Source: Okeania sp. SIO1I7 (lineage in GTDB: Bacteria > Cyanobacteriota > Cyanobacteriia > Cyanobacteriales > Microcoleaceae). From it: 63,555 bases of DNA. A program made the position numbers and the translations under genes. Positions 19,267 through 29,295 of this stretch are shown piece by piece (within the stretch, counting starts at the first letter, position 1; every line of letters begins with the position of its first letter). Below the pieces are notes generated by a model. It saw only the letters and a program-made list of their open reading frames with translations. It did no database searches and was not told the DNA's origin. Where the stretch lies: positions 1-63,555 of the forward strand of contig JAAHGF010000036.1 of NCBI GenBank assembly GCA_010672585.1. The letters are read 5' to 3'.

Positions 19267-20166
19267 ATGCCTTTTCATAAGAAAAAATGGATAGAATTAG
19301 TGTTGACATTAAAAGGTTCTGTCATACCTGGAGTTTGGCAACGGGTAGTAGTTGCAATGACTTTTTCTTTAATAGTTACTATTATTTATCAGAGTGGACT
19401 TATTTGGATTCATCAACCAATTTTAGCTAGCTTAATCCCAGGTGTTGTTTTAGGTTTGTTATTAGTTTTTAGAACAAATACATCTTATGATAAATTCTGG
19501 GAAGGGCGAAAACTGATTGGGGGAATAATAATTTCAGGTCGGTCTTTATCAAGACAAATGTGGGTAAATATTCCGGAGAAAACTCCAGCAGATACAGAGG
19601 AGAAGAAGGCAGCAGTTTTACTTTTAGCTGGTTTTCTGATGGCAACAAAATTACATTTAAGAAATGAAAGTATCGATCAGCAACTTCAGTCAATTATTAG
19701 CAAGAATCAATATTTAGAATTGAAAGAGATTCATCATAGACCCCTGAGAATAGCTAAATGGATTGGAGATTATTTCCGAAAAATCTATGACCTTAATTAT
19801 ATAGACAGTATTCAGTTATCTACTTATAATCAAATTTTAGATTTAATGGTAAAAGATGAAACTAGCTGCGAAAGAATTGTAAATACACCTATTCCTTTAG
19901 CTTATGCAATTCACTTAAAACATTTATTATTTTTGTATTGTTTTGCTCTACCTTTTCAATTAGTAGCTGAGTTATCTTGGATAACTATTCCTGCTACAGG
20001 AGTAATTAGCTTTGCTTTATTAGGAATTGAAGCAATAGGACTAGAGATAGAAAATCCTTTTGGTTACGATCCTAATGATTTACCTTTAGATAATATGTGT
20101 AATCGACTTTTGTGGGATGTTGAGGAGTTAATGAGTTCTGATTCTCGAAAGGAATATGACTGTTGA
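19267..20166 (+). CDS. Bestrophin-family (UPF0187) membrane protein
   Basis: The 299-residue protein has the bestrophin-like layout: an N-terminal membrane segment (about 25-46), the family motif LGLLLVFRTNTSYDKFWEGRK-like stretch (about 62-83), a helical middle, and two C-terminal hydrophobic segments (LLFLYCFALPFQLVAEL; TGVISFALLGIEAIGLEIENPFG). Prokaryotic homologs form pentameric ion channels, anion or cation selective depending on the member. No strong ribosome site precedes the ATG. It stands alone in an AT-rich gap; ion selectivity cannot be read from sequence. Confidence 0.88.
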   Translation: MPFHKKKWIELVLTLKGSVIPGVWQRVVVAMTFSLIVTIIYQSGLIWIHQPILASLIPGVVLGLLLVFRTNTSYDKFWEGRKLIGGIIISGRSLSRQMWVNIPEKTPADTEEKKAAVLLLAGFLMATKLHLRNESIDQQLQSIISKNQYLELKEIHHRPLRIAKWIGDYFRKIYDLNYIDSIQLSTYNQILDLMVKDETSCERIVNTPIPLAYAIHLKHLLFLYCFALPFQLVAELSWITIPATGVISFALLGIEAIGLEIENPFGYDPNDLPLDNMCNRLLWDVEELMSSDSRKEYDC

Positions 20167-20722
20167 ATAAATATAGAGAAGACTTTCTCGTATTGAAAGC
20201 TGTGAACAGAAAATTAAATGTTTGATACAACGAAGAAAGTTGTAACTGGTAGTTTCAGATAGTTAAGAGAGTTTTTAGTCTAAAAAAATGACATGGGAGC
20301 TTTTAAAACTAATATGCCAACCCTATACTTTCCTCAAATTATCAAATCACTAAAAGTCACAGATGAAGTTTGTAGAAAATGATTATCTTAGTCATATAAA
20401 TTGAATCCCAATAAATATCAAAATTTTAGGAAAGTAACTAAAAACAGTTAGCTATTAAGATGTAGAAATAATTTTTCTGACATCAAGTATAAAAACTGTA
20501 ATCAACACCACAATTTATTATCTCCCATAAAAATTTAATATTTTAATTAGATTTTGAGATAGATAGAATACTCAACAAAATTTTAACCCAGATTCCGCAG
20601 GACAAAATGTAGTATGTAACAGCTAGAAAATTTGAGTAAGTATTTAGACTTAATCAAAAAAATCTTGAACTGTTCATTTGTAATATCATTCTCAAGAAGA
20701 AAGTGAGGAAAAAGGGTAAAAA
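20167..20722. other. AT-rich gap without recognised content
   Basis: About 550 bases between the bestrophin gene and the IS1634-like remnant. I see no open frame with a family motif, no strong terminator and no complete member of the window's repeat families. The last 100 bases probably belong to the IS element's left side. Confidence 0.5.
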
Positions 20723-21474
20723 ATGTCAGTAGAAGTAAGTAATTTAGACCACTTAGGATTAGTAGCAGGAATCATTGATGAAATAGGGATAGAAAAGAAG
20801 ATAAATAAGTTGATTGGAGAAGACAAGAGTGAAAAAGTAACAGCAGGTCAGGTAGTTAAAGGAATACTCTTGAATGGGTTAGGATTAGTCTCCTCCCCAT
20901 TGTATTTATTTAACAGATTTTTTCTTTGGAATTGCCATAGAACATTTAATTGGACTAGGAGTGAAAGCTGAGTATTTTAATGATGATAAATTGGGTAGAG
21001 TATTAGACCAACTGTATCAAAAAGGATTAAGTGAAATTTTGATGTCTTTGGTGCTGAAAACAGTGAAAATGTATCAACTAGAAATAGATACAGTGTAAGC
21101 ATTCAGCCGTCAGCTATCAGCTATCAGCTATTGCTTTTATCACTCACTAAAAGCAATATTTAATTAAGCTAGAAAAATCTGACTAAAAGTCAGTTCCAAA
21201 GTCTATATTCATTTAAAACTTTTCCTTAAGCACAAGGTATTATTGCTGATAGCTGATGGCTAATAGCTGAATGCTTACGATACAGTTAATATAGATTCAA
21301 GTTCATTTCATGTTCATGGAGATTATCAACTAGGAGGTAATAAAACTTCCGAAGAACAAGAGTCAAAAGTTGTCAAAATTACTTATGGATATTCCAGAGA
21401 TAGACGACAGGATTTAAAACAATTTCTCCTGGACTTAATCTGTACTGGACATGGAGATGTACCATTAGGTTTCT
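20723..21474 (+). pseudogene. IS1634-family (DUF4277) transposase remnant, split by a small element
   Basis: The opening LDHLGLVAGIIDEIGIEKKI, followed by AGQVVKGILLNGLGLVS and PLYLF, matches the DUF4277 N-terminus of IS1634-type transposases. The frame breaks near 20920 and continues as EHLIGLGVKAEYFNDDKLGRVLDQLY. A 184-bp GTAAGCATTCAGC element then interrupts it at 21095-21278, after which DSSSFHVHGDYQLGG and ITYGYSRDRRQDLKQF follow. The sequence stops at about residue 220 of an expected ~550, without the catalytic C-terminal part. The copy is therefore dead by frameshift, insertion and truncation. Confidence 0.85.
21095..21278. repeat. GTAAGCATTCAGC-family element inserted in IS1634 remnant, 8-bp TSD
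   Basis: Ends GTAAGCATTCAGC (21095-21107) and GCTGAATGCTTAC (21266-21278) are flanked by perfect GATACAGT duplications (21087-21094 and 21279-21286). Removing the element and one duplication rejoins the transposase reading frame, giving direct proof of insertion. Subterminal direct repeats cagctat / tagctga occur at both ends. Confidence 0.93.
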
Positions 21475-21707
21475 GAGTGCGTAAAGACGGAGCAAAAAAG
21501 CTTGTGGAGATGGTAATAGCGGGGGTGCAACTTAACTTATTTGATTTGTCATCTAGCCCGAGAATCTGTGATACAAGAATATCTCGTTATAATCTTTGAT
21601 TTAACGGTGAGAGTGTCAACAAAAAATACCCCCTTGATCGTAGAATAAACTTTAAGCTGGTGTTTGATGCCAGCAATTTTTTTGATTAATATTTTCTAGG
21701 TTTAGCT

Positions 21708-23222
21708 ATGCCACTTTCAAGAGCTAGCGGTATTCTACTGCACCCTACTTCCTTCCCAAGTCGCTTTGGAATTGGTGACTTAGGTAACGAAGCATACAAT
21801 TTTGTCAACTTTTTAACAGACAGCGGACAGCAAATTTGGCAAATTCTACCACTAGGACCGACAGGTTTTGGTAATTCTCCCTATCTAGCTTATTCGGCAA
21901 TGGCAGGAAACCCTCTGCTAATTAGTCCAGATAAATTACAAGACCAGGAGTTACTCAGTGAGGAAGACTTATCTAATTTGCCAGAATTTCCAAATGACCG
22001 AGTAGATTTTGATTTAGTCAGAGAATTCAAACGCTCTTTACTACAAAAAGCCTACGATAATTTTAAAACAAAAGAATCCGAAGAAAAACAAGCATTCTAT
22101 GATTTTTGTGCCAGTAAAGCTTTTTGGTTAGATGATTATGCTTTTTATATGGCCCTAAAAGAAGCCCACCAAGGAGCTAGTTGGCATACCTGGGATCAAG
22201 AAATTGCCCGTCGTCAACCAGCAGCATTAGAAGAATGGCAGCAACGCTTGGCCGATGAAATTCAGTACCATAAATTCGTTCAATTTGAGTTTTTCCAACA
22301 ATGGGATGAGCTGAAAAATTATGCCAATGAGCAAGGAATAAAAATCTTTGGCGACATTCCTATATATGTTGCCCACGATAGTGCTGATGTTTGGGCACAT
22401 CCAGAAATATTCTGTCTAGATGCAGAAACAGGTGAAGCATCTCTGATGGCAGGTGTCCCCCCAGATTATTTTAGTGAGACTGGTCAACTATGGGGAAATC
22501 CAGTTTATCAATGGGATATATTAGAACAGGAAGATTTTTTGTGGTGGGTCCAACGTATTCAATCAATGCTTAATAAAGTGGATTTGATTAGAATTGACCA
22601 CTTTCGTGGTTTGAAAGCTTATTGGGCAGTACCACAAGGTGAAACTACAGCCATAAATGGTGAATGGGTCGAGGCACCAGGTGAAGCTTTTTTTGAAACT
22701 ATTAATCAAAAGTTAGGCTCTGTGCCAATCATTGCTGAGGATTTAGGGTTGATTACTTCTGATGTCGAAGAATTGCGCGATAAGTTTGAACTTCCTGGTA
22801 TGAAAATTCTGCATTTTGCTTTTGACTCAGGTCCTGAAAATCCCTATTTACCTTACAACTATGCTTCTCCTAATTGGGTTGTTTATACTGGCACTCACGA
22901 TAATAATACTACTGTGGGCTGGTTTAATAATCGTTCTCCTGAGGAACAGGAACGAGTTACTCGTTTTCTGGGTTGTACTTGTGGTAATGGAATTCATTGG
23001 GATTTAATTCGTTTGGCCATGTCTTCGGTGGCTTCTATGGCAATTTTTCCCCTACAAGATATTTTCGGATTTGGAGAAGAAACTATGATGAATCAACCTG
23101 GAGTTGCTGAAGGAAATTGGAGTTGGCGTTACCAACCAGAAATATTAACTCTAGAGGTAAGCGATCGCCTTAGGGAAGTCACAGAAATTTATGGTCGTGA
23201 GCCACAAAATGAGGATTCATAG
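21708..23222 (+). CDS. malQ: 4-alpha-glucanotransferase (amylomaltase)
   Basis: This GH77 enzyme of 504 residues transfers alpha-1,4-glucan segments in glycogen/maltodextrin metabolism. The family landmarks are complete: ILPLGPTGFGNSPYLAYSA (46-64), FGDIPIYVAHDSADVW, catalytic nucleophile Asp297 in RIDHFRG, acid/base Glu344 in IIAEDLG, and transition-state Asp398 in GTHDNNT. The start ATG gives MPLSRASGILLHPTSFPS, the typical cyanobacterial N-terminus. It ends three bases before the convergent rodZ-like gene, leaving no room for a separate terminator. Confidence 0.97.
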   Translation: MPLSRASGILLHPTSFPSRFGIGDLGNEAYNFVNFLTDSGQQIWQILPLGPTGFGNSPYLAYSAMAGNPLLISPDKLQDQELLSEEDLSNLPEFPNDRVDFDLVREFKRSLLQKAYDNFKTKESEEKQAFYDFCASKAFWLDDYAFYMALKEAHQGASWHTWDQEIARRQPAALEEWQQRLADEIQYHKFVQFEFFQQWDELKNYANEQGIKIFGDIPIYVAHDSADVWAHPEIFCLDAETGEASLMAGVPPDYFSETGQLWGNPVYQWDILEQEDFLWWVQRIQSMLNKVDLIRIDHFRGLKAYWAVPQGETTAINGEWVEAPGEAFFETINQKLGSVPIIAEDLGLITSDVEELRDKFELPGMKILHFAFDSGPENPYLPYNYASPNWVVYTGTHDNNTTVGWFNNRSPEEQERVTRFLGCTCGNGIHWDLIRLAMSSVASMAIFPLQDIFGFGEETMMNQPGVAEGNWSWRYQPEILTLEVSDRLREVTEIYGREPQNEDS

Positions 23223-23225
23223 TGT

Positions 23226-24125
23226 TTAATTTTTAGTATTGCTGGACTGGGAAATTTTAGTATCAGTAGGAGTAAAAACAACTTCTTTTACTTCTCCTGT
23301 TTTTCCCAGTCGCATCGTTTGTCCATTATTAATAGGTATGAATATTCCTCCAGCGTTTCCTGCAAAGAAAACTAATTGTTCTTGAGCTTCCCAAGTCTTT
23401 TGAGTTCCCTGCACTAAAGTCCCTTCAAATGCTATTTGTCCATCTACTTTTATTGACACCCAGGAGTCTTCTTTGACAATTACACTCACTGCTAAAGATT
23501 GTTTTTTATTTTGTTTTTCTAACTTTGCTATTGTAATTTTTTCTGTAGATTTTTCCTCAGTTTTAATATTACCTGAAGATGCCTGAGCTAAATTACTGTG
23601 ATTTTTTTCTTTTCTATAATTATTAATTTCAGATTTTTTCCCTAGTATAAGGGAGCTACTCATTACACGGGGCAACAAACTAACTGACAATAAAACAATT
23701 AATACATATAAGAAATAGAGATGATGTGGTCGTAACTGAGGCATTGATAGATTGAGGAGAGATTTTTTGTTGGTTTCTTGAGTTTTTTCAGTCGGAAACA
23801 AGTTTGCTAATTGTTCTCCATTTAATCCCATAGCATCTGCATATCGCTTGATTAAACCTTGAATGTAAACAGGCTCAGGTAGCTTTTCTAAATTACCTTC
23901 TTCTATAGCTTCTAGCAGATTAATTCTAATCATTGTTACTATGGCCACTCTTTCTAAACAAATAGAATGTTTCTCTCGAAATCTTTTTAATTTATATCCT
24001 ATATCTATTAATGTTTGGTTTTGTTTTTCTTCAAAAGACAGCTCTTTTTCTTGATGAAAACGTTTTTTAAATGGTAAGACAAAGAAACTGTTTTTGATAT
24101 TTTTTATTGCTGTCAAATTTACCAT
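23226..24125 (-). CDS. RodZ-like protein: HTH_25, one membrane segment, DUF4115
   Basis: This 299-residue protein has the RodZ layout. An N-terminal helix-turn-helix (about 40-110, LKRFREKHSICLERVAIVTMI...LEAIEEGNLEKLPEPVYIQGLIKRYA-type block) is followed by one membrane segment (about 135-152, YFLYVLIVLLSVSLLPRVM) and a C-terminal beta domain of the DUF4115 type (WVSIKVDGQIAFEGTL, G..MRLGKTGEV). RodZ links MreB to cell shape, and short cyanobacterial homologs are common. The polar insert between membrane and DUF4115 is Ser/Lys-rich. Convergent with malQ. Confidence 0.85.
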   Translation of the reverse strand: MVNLTAIKNIKNSFFVLPFKKRFHQEKELSFEEKQNQTLIDIGYKLKRFREKHSICLERVAIVTMIRINLLEAIEEGNLEKLPEPVYIQGLIKRYADAMGLNGEQLANLFPTEKTQETNKKSLLNLSMPQLRPHHLYFLYVLIVLLSVSLLPRVMSSSLILGKKSEINNYRKEKNHSNLAQASSGNIKTEEKSTEKITIAKLEKQNKKQSLAVSVIVKEDSWVSIKVDGQIAFEGTLVQGTQKTWEAQEQLVFFAGNAGGIFIPINNGQTMRLGKTGEVKEVVFTPTDTKISQSSNTKN

Positions 24126-24394
24126 TGATTTAATTTATAGAAACTATTACTTTTGTTATTATGAGAGTGATCCTGATAGGATAATAATTAATTTATTGAT
24201 ATCAATAATATTCTTGATTACCTGTAATTAATTTAATCATTAATTTTCATTTTAGAACTCCTAAATATATTGCTCATACAATTTTTTCAAAAGTTGTAGA
24301 CCAGATATATTGTGATAAAATCAGCAAGATTTATCTAGAAAAAAGTTTGACTTATTATACCCACTTAACTCAAACTCTTAAAACTCTCTAAGTT

Positions 24395-25162
24395 TTAGCT
24401 TGATTGAGAACTTTTATTGATTTGGTCGTACAAAAAGTTAATTTCAAAATCTTTTAGAGGTCGGTAATGACCACTAGGCAAAGCAGACTCTCCAGGTACC
24501 TGCAACTGGATTTGGCCAATTGCAGTACGGTGTAGTTTCACAACAGGATGTCCTAATTTTTCTGCAACTCTACGAATTTGCCGATTTCTACCTTCAGAGA
24601 TAACCACTTCTAAAAGAGTTTGAGAATTATTACTTTCCTCTAGAACTTTAACCCGAGCAGGTAAAGTTTTTTTACCAGATAAGATAATACCCTGACGCCA
24701 CAATTTTAATGTTAATTCTTGGGGATGACCTTCTACCCATACTTGATAAGTTTTGGGAAGACAATGTTTGGGATGGGTCAAACAATATGTGACTCGACCA
24801 TCATTTGTGAGGAGTAATGCTCCTGTAGAATCTGCATCTAAGCGTCCTACTGGATGAATCCCCTTCCCATTTCTTAGTTCTGAACTTAGAATATCTAGAA
24901 CCTTACTACGTCTACTAGGTTCCGAACAAGTGGAAATTACCCCCATCGGTTTATTGAGCAATAAATATATAGATTTAGGACGGTTTTCTGGTTGGAGGGG
25001 CAAACCATCAACTTCAATGCGGTCCAATTCCGGATTAGCTTTTTCACCTAATGGGATAACTATACTATTGACCTTTACTCGTCCAGCTATAATCATTTGT
25101 TCGGCTTGACGTCGAGAGGCTATTCCCCACTGAGATAATATTTTTTGTACTCTTTCAGCCAT
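24395..25162 (-). CDS. rluB: RsuA/RluB-family rRNA pseudouridine synthase
   Basis: The protein has 255 residues. The N-terminal S4 RNA-binding domain (MAERVQKILSQWGIASRRQA, about 1-60) is joined to a pseudouridine synthase domain with LLLNKPMGVISTC, the catalytic Asp109 in GRLDADSTGALLLTNDG, and the C-terminal EGRNRQIRRVAEKLGHPV block. RluB/RsuA-type enzymes isomerise a specific uridine in 23S or 16S rRNA. Sequence alone cannot separate the two; cyanobacterial copies of this form are usually called RluB-like. It lies 269 AT-rich bases downstream (on the minus strand) of nothing obvious and is probably transcribed alone. Confidence 0.9.
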   Translation of the reverse strand: MAERVQKILSQWGIASRRQAEQMIIAGRVKVNSIVIPLGEKANPELDRIEVDGLPLQPENRPKSIYLLLNKPMGVISTCSEPSRRSKVLDILSSELRNGKGIHPVGRLDADSTGALLLTNDGRVTYCLTHPKHCLPKTYQVWVEGHPQELTLKLWRQGIILSGKKTLPARVKVLEESNNSQTLLEVVISEGRNRQIRRVAEKLGHPVVKLHRTAIGQIQLQVPGESALPSGHYRPLKDFEINFLYDQINKSSQSS

Positions 25163-25522
25163 ACTTTTCAGTTCATTACTTTTGTCAATTCAGATTATTA
25201 GTCAATATATAGCAGTTCTATTTGAATCGTAAATTTTTGGTATAGGTAGGTTGTACAGATAGAAATTAGGAATGATTTATGAGATATTTAAGAACAATTA
25301 AGACCGATAAAAATCCTTTGATATTCTGACTCCTGACTTCTAATTACCACTAAAATATTACAACTGAAATATGATTGCTATATTAGGTGGAAAGTAGAAG
25401 ATAAAATCAACACATCATTTTTTTTACAACCTCTACAATAAGTGTTATATTGTTCTGAATTTATAATAAAAGCAACATATATTTTTTAGCATTTTAATTT
25501 TTAGATATAAACAGAAAATTAG
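25163..25522. other. Leader/intergenic region of rluB-type gene
   Basis: AT-rich, with no gene. A gactcctgacttctaattacc fragment (about 25328) of the window's common gactcctgac repeat is the only recognisable item. Confidence 0.5.
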
Positions 25523-26133
25523 ATGTTTAAAGGAGCAACTGAAGAACAAATAGACCAGTTAAAGTTTGACAGAGTTCATAGTTTCTGGCAATAGAAAAAA
25601 TTATAGTGGCTCAAGTTAATTCCCTCAAGTGAGAAATAGAGGTAAATTTATAATTTTGAACGATTGAGAGTTTTCTATCTCTCAATTAATCAAACTATTT
25701 GGAGTCAGCAAAATAACTTTTGACAATTGGTTAAACCCATGGGACAATTGAACAGGAAGAGGCATAAAAGCTACAGCATTCTTGGCAAGAAAAAGTTTCA
25801 ACATTCAAGAGGGAAAAGGGGAAAAGGAAGTAGGGGAGTTAGGAAGTAGGGGAGTGAGGGAGCATTTTTCTCCTATTCTATTTCTGAATTTCCTGACTTC
25901 ACCACAGAATGAGTTCTGAGGACTTACTCCGACTGCTAAAAGCACATACTGCCTGCAAATATACCAAATAGTTTCTATAGACTTGAGGACTTTTTTTGCC
26001 TGATTTTTGTCTAAGTCCAACTAAGCTTACTGTAGTTTTCATTGATCGAGCATTAATTCATACTAGCCACAGTTTGATAGAAAAGCTAGAAGAATAGGAA
26101 CAAAAAAATTCAAGATATTTTGGCTACCTAATT
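25523..26133 (+). pseudogene. IS630-family transposase remnant
   Basis: Broken frames resemble an IS630-type transposase. A helix-turn-helix-like LSISQLIKLFGVSKITFDNWL stretch (about 25677-25735) lies before FLARKSFN. After a repeat-rich interruption (about 25810-25990), TVVFIDRALIHTSHSLIEKLEE appears (about 26032-26095), matching the conserved DDE segment IDNASIHTS of IS630. Several stops are present. The right side is cut by an AGGGTTTGC element at 26134. Identification is by remembered family consensus, not by search. Confidence 0.5.
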
Positions 26134-26749
26134 AGGGTTTGCTGAAAAAGTCTTTTTTCTGGGGTAGGAGACAACCCACCCCTCGCCCCTCCCCCTCCCA
26201 ACCCACCCCTAACCCCTCCCAGGAGGGGAGGGGAAGACAGGAGACAGGAGACAGGAGAAATGGGAATGAGCGAGGAAGCAGGAGTAAGAATTTTCATTAA
26301 TTGATAATTGATAATGGATAATTGATAATTACAAGAAGGTTAAAACCGTTACGGAATTGAATATCAGGAAATATTATTTCTTCTCTTGGTCGATGGTCGG
26401 ACAGCTCCGAGACCTCGCCATCCCACCCAACGGGTGCGCTCCGAAGAGAGAACTCCGTTCCGCTGACGCGAAACGCGACAGCGTTGCGTTACGCCAGTTT
26501 TGCGAAGCAAAAGCAAACGACCGCTTTTTTCCCCTTAAAAGGGGAGGCTTCAAAGCGCGAATTATTTAATTATTAACTATTAATTATTAATTATTAATTA
26601 TTCGGTAATAATGATTTTCATGCCCAACTATACGCCTAAAATACGCTCCTTTTTGAGCGTTTTAGACGTGATACCAGGTACTTTTTAAAGGCAAAAAAAA
26701 TGCTAAAGTATTTATATGTCAATGCTTTTAGATTTAATCAGCAAGCCCT
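26134..26749. repeat. AGGGTTTGC-family element with nested AT-rich repeat, AATT TSD
   Basis: Ends AGGGTTTGCTGA (from 26134) and TCAGCAAGCCCT (to 26749) are flanked by AATT on both sides (26130-26133, 26750-26753). The element is much longer than its siblings because a second repeat (26297-26604, gataat tandems to tattcggtaa) is inserted inside. A 70-codon open frame at 26357-26569 is repeat sequence, not a gene. Confidence 0.8.
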
Positions 26750-27368
26750 AATTACTCACCAATGCAAAACTTAATCGAAATTTGATGGAAATTTATTAAA
26801 GATAAATGAATTAAAATTAATGTTTATGAGGGTTGTTATTGCTTACTTATAGCGGTTTTCATTAACATAGAATACACAACTATTTATGCAACTTGTTAAG
26901 CTTGAGATATATCTATAATTTTTACTGTAGTTTACTTTTGTGAAAGTCGCTATAAGTACTCGAAAAAAAATTAGAAATTTAGGCAAAAAAATATGAAATT
27001 GATTTTGTTTAGGTACTTAAAATGAATGAATTGTATAATTCTGTTTAGCCTCGCATTAAATTTGTATAAGCTCAAATAAATATCAAAGCTTCTCTAGAAA
27101 GATATAATTTTTCAATCCAAATTCCTGGTATAGCAGTTGAAGGAAAGGCTAGGACATTTAACGAAGTCAGAAGTCAGAAGTCAACCCACCCCTAACCCCT
27201 CCCAGGAGGGGAAGTCAGAAGTTATTTTTGTAACGGGGATTTGAGCAACTCTCCAAAAATATTGCGCCTTAAAAGGCGGGGTTTTAGACCCATATTATTT
27301 TGATAAAAAGCTTAACAGCCAGACAACGCCATATTTTTCCTTCTTCCTTCTTACTTCTGCTATAAAAT
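26750..27368. other. Gap with two small repeats upstream of DUF2993 gene
   Basis: 26848-26954 has inverted ends tatagcggttttc and gaaagtcgctata; a relative of its right half forms the tail of the gene at 6344-7915. 27181-27210 is a cacccctaacccctcccagg block. 27211-27303 repeats the block at 8103-8205, including the CGCCTTAAAAGGCG hairpin. 27304-27365 shares the cagacaacgccatatttttccttcttcc motif with 34255 and 63255. Confidence 0.6.
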
Positions 27369-28217
27369 ATGCTAGTTTATATATTCTCCTTCTCTGGAAG
27401 TAATTATAAAACTGACTATACTAACTTAATGGTGTCTTTGATGAATAAAAATTTACCAGAAGTAAATCAAATTTCTGATTCTGATGTTGCTATTGAAAGT
27501 CAAGATGAAATATCAACTCCAAGAAAGAGTAGGATTGTTAGTAGATTTTTATCCCCTGCATTGAAATTTTGGTTAAAATCTCAACTAGAACAGGTAGAAC
27601 AATTAAAAGTTTTGATTGAAGGTGGCGATCGTCAAATTATTACAGGTAAAATTCCGCAGGTTTCTGTTGCTGCTTCTAATGTAGTTTTTCGAGGATTGAA
27701 TTTAACTGAGGTAGATTTATCTGCAACTGGAATTAAGATTAATATTGGTCAAGTTATCAAGGGTAAACCATTAAAAATTTTAGAATCTTTTCCTTTCTTT
27801 GGTAAGCTTAAATTACTACAATCTGACTTTAATGCTAGTTTACAATCTCCCCTCTTAGCTCAGGCGATCGTTGAATTTTTAACTCCATTATTACCGTCAG
27901 ATTTTTTAGAACAGCTAAAACAACCAATTAATTTGTATGACCAGAAAGCTGAATTTTTTACAGACAGGATAAATTTATTTGCTAATTTTTTGTCTACATC
28001 AGATGAAAAGATTTCTTTGACTCTGCATACTGATTTGAAGCTTGCTAGTAGCTCTGAACTGTTGTTAGACAATCTAGAGATTCAGATTTTGCCAAAGCCT
28101 AGTTATGACTTTTCCAATAAAATCAAAATTGACTTAGGTTCCGATGTTGAACTAAAAGAATTAATATTAAATTCTGGTCAACTTAGTTGCCAAGGTCGCT
28201 TAACAGTTAATCCATAA
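27369..28217 (+). CDS. DUF2993 (LmeA-family) protein
   Basis: The coding frame gives up to 282 residues. ATG codons at 27429 and 27441 are alternative and more typical starts (MVSLMNKN.. or MNKNLPEV), and the first 20 residues may be untranslated. The body matches the cyanobacterial DUF2993 pattern: LKSQLEQVEQLKVLIEGGDRQ, IPQVSVAASNVVFRGL, DLSATGIKINIGQV. Family members are thought to bind phospholipids or lipids, and mycobacterial LmeA acts in lipomannan elongation. The function here is unknown. It is convergent with cdsA, 18 bases away. Confidence 0.8.
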   Translation: MLVYIFSFSGSNYKTDYTNLMVSLMNKNLPEVNQISDSDVAIESQDEISTPRKSRIVSRFLSPALKFWLKSQLEQVEQLKVLIEGGDRQIITGKIPQVSVAASNVVFRGLNLTEVDLSATGIKINIGQVIKGKPLKILESFPFFGKLKLLQSDFNASLQSPLLAQAIVEFLTPLLPSDFLEQLKQPINLYDQKAEFFTDRINLFANFLSTSDEKISLTLHTDLKLASSSELLLDNLEIQILPKPSYDFSNKIKIDLGSDVELKELILNSGQLSCQGRLTVNP

Positions 28218-28235
28218 CTTCAACGATACTAAATT

Positions 28236-29114
28236 CTAAGTATTGAGAAGTGGTAAAAGTAAAGTGAAAAAATAATATATGAGGGGTGCAGTAAAAACAT
28301 AACTATCCGTGCGGTCAAGAATCCCTCCGTGTCCAGGAATTAGTTGTCCAGAATCTTTCACACCTGCATCTCGTTTCATCATCGATTCAGTCAAATCTCC
28401 AAGTAGACTAGCAATACCTACTACTAAACCCAAAGCAGCACCTGTCCAAGGCAAACCAGGCCAACCTAAGTACCAAGAACCTACTGTCGCGACGACCATA
28501 CTACCCATAACTCCAAACACTGCCCCCTCCACAGTTTTTTTGGGGCTTATTTCTGAAAGTCTAATTCGGCCAAAGAATTTTCCCACAAAATAAGCACCAA
28601 TATCAGCAGCCCATATGCAGCAAAAACCAAGTAGAGTAAATGTTAAACTCGGAGGCCAACTCAAAGGGTCTATCCATGAAATATCCCAGTAACTTCCTAG
28701 TGGAATTGTGTGAGGTGTCTGTAACTGAGCTTCTAGTCCAACTCTGAGTCTAATCCAATAACTCGGTAGATATCCACCATAAAATAGACCTAAAATTGAT
28801 GATGCTATGTCAGCGATCGTAGCTAATTTTGGCTGAAATAGTAGATAAAAACAAATTAGAGTTCCTGCTAATGTAAATATAGCATCTACTAAATTAGGAG
28901 CTAGAGCAGCTACTACCAACATAACTTGACTTAATGCTAGGGTGGTTTTGGCTGCTGGTGCAATACCTTTGGTGCGTGCTAGTTGAAAATATTCTTGTTG
29001 GCCCAGGTAAACGATCGCTCCCATGCCTACTGTAAACCACCATCCCCCGAAAATAATCATTCCCAAAGCAACAGCGATCGCCACTAATCCACTAATAATA
29101 CGAGACCAAGACAT
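28236..29114 (-). CDS. cdsA: Phosphatidate cytidylyltransferase
   Basis: This integral membrane enzyme makes CDP-diacylglycerol from phosphatidate and CTP for phospholipid synthesis. Multiple hydrophobic helices span the 292 residues. The C-terminal CDS signature is present (LLGDLTESMMKRDAGVKDSG...PGHGGILDRTDS), with SPKKTVEGA before it. An upstream in-frame ATG at 29165 would add 17 residues. I prefer the start at 29114 because MSWSRIISGLVAIA is the usual cyanobacterial beginning. HIP1 sites are within. Confidence 0.94.
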   Translation of the reverse strand: MSWSRIISGLVAIAVALGMIIFGGWWFTVGMGAIVYLGQQEYFQLARTKGIAPAAKTTLALSQVMLVVAALAPNLVDAIFTLAGTLICFYLLFQPKLATIADIASSILGLFYGGYLPSYWIRLRVGLEAQLQTPHTIPLGSYWDISWIDPLSWPPSLTFTLLGFCCIWAADIGAYFVGKFFGRIRLSEISPKKTVEGAVFGVMGSMVVATVGSWYLGWPGLPWTGAALGLVVGIASLLGDLTESMMKRDAGVKDSGQLIPGHGGILDRTDSYVFTAPLIYYFFTLLLPLLNT

Positions 29115-29295
29115 AATATATACAAATTCAGATAAAATAAATGATAGGTTAAGTTTTTGCTCCAATAATGCAGCGTTAAATGTTCTAGTAATTTAATATC
29201 TAATTATTATAGACATTTAATTCACTGATAACTATTACTTAATTTATAAATTTATATATTTCTATGTATTGTATAATTTAAGATTAGAGTAAAAT

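Noticed and set aside
26357-26569. 70-codon frame on the plus strand
   Set aside because: Made entirely of interspersed repeat sequence (cgaccgcttttttcccc) within a nested element.
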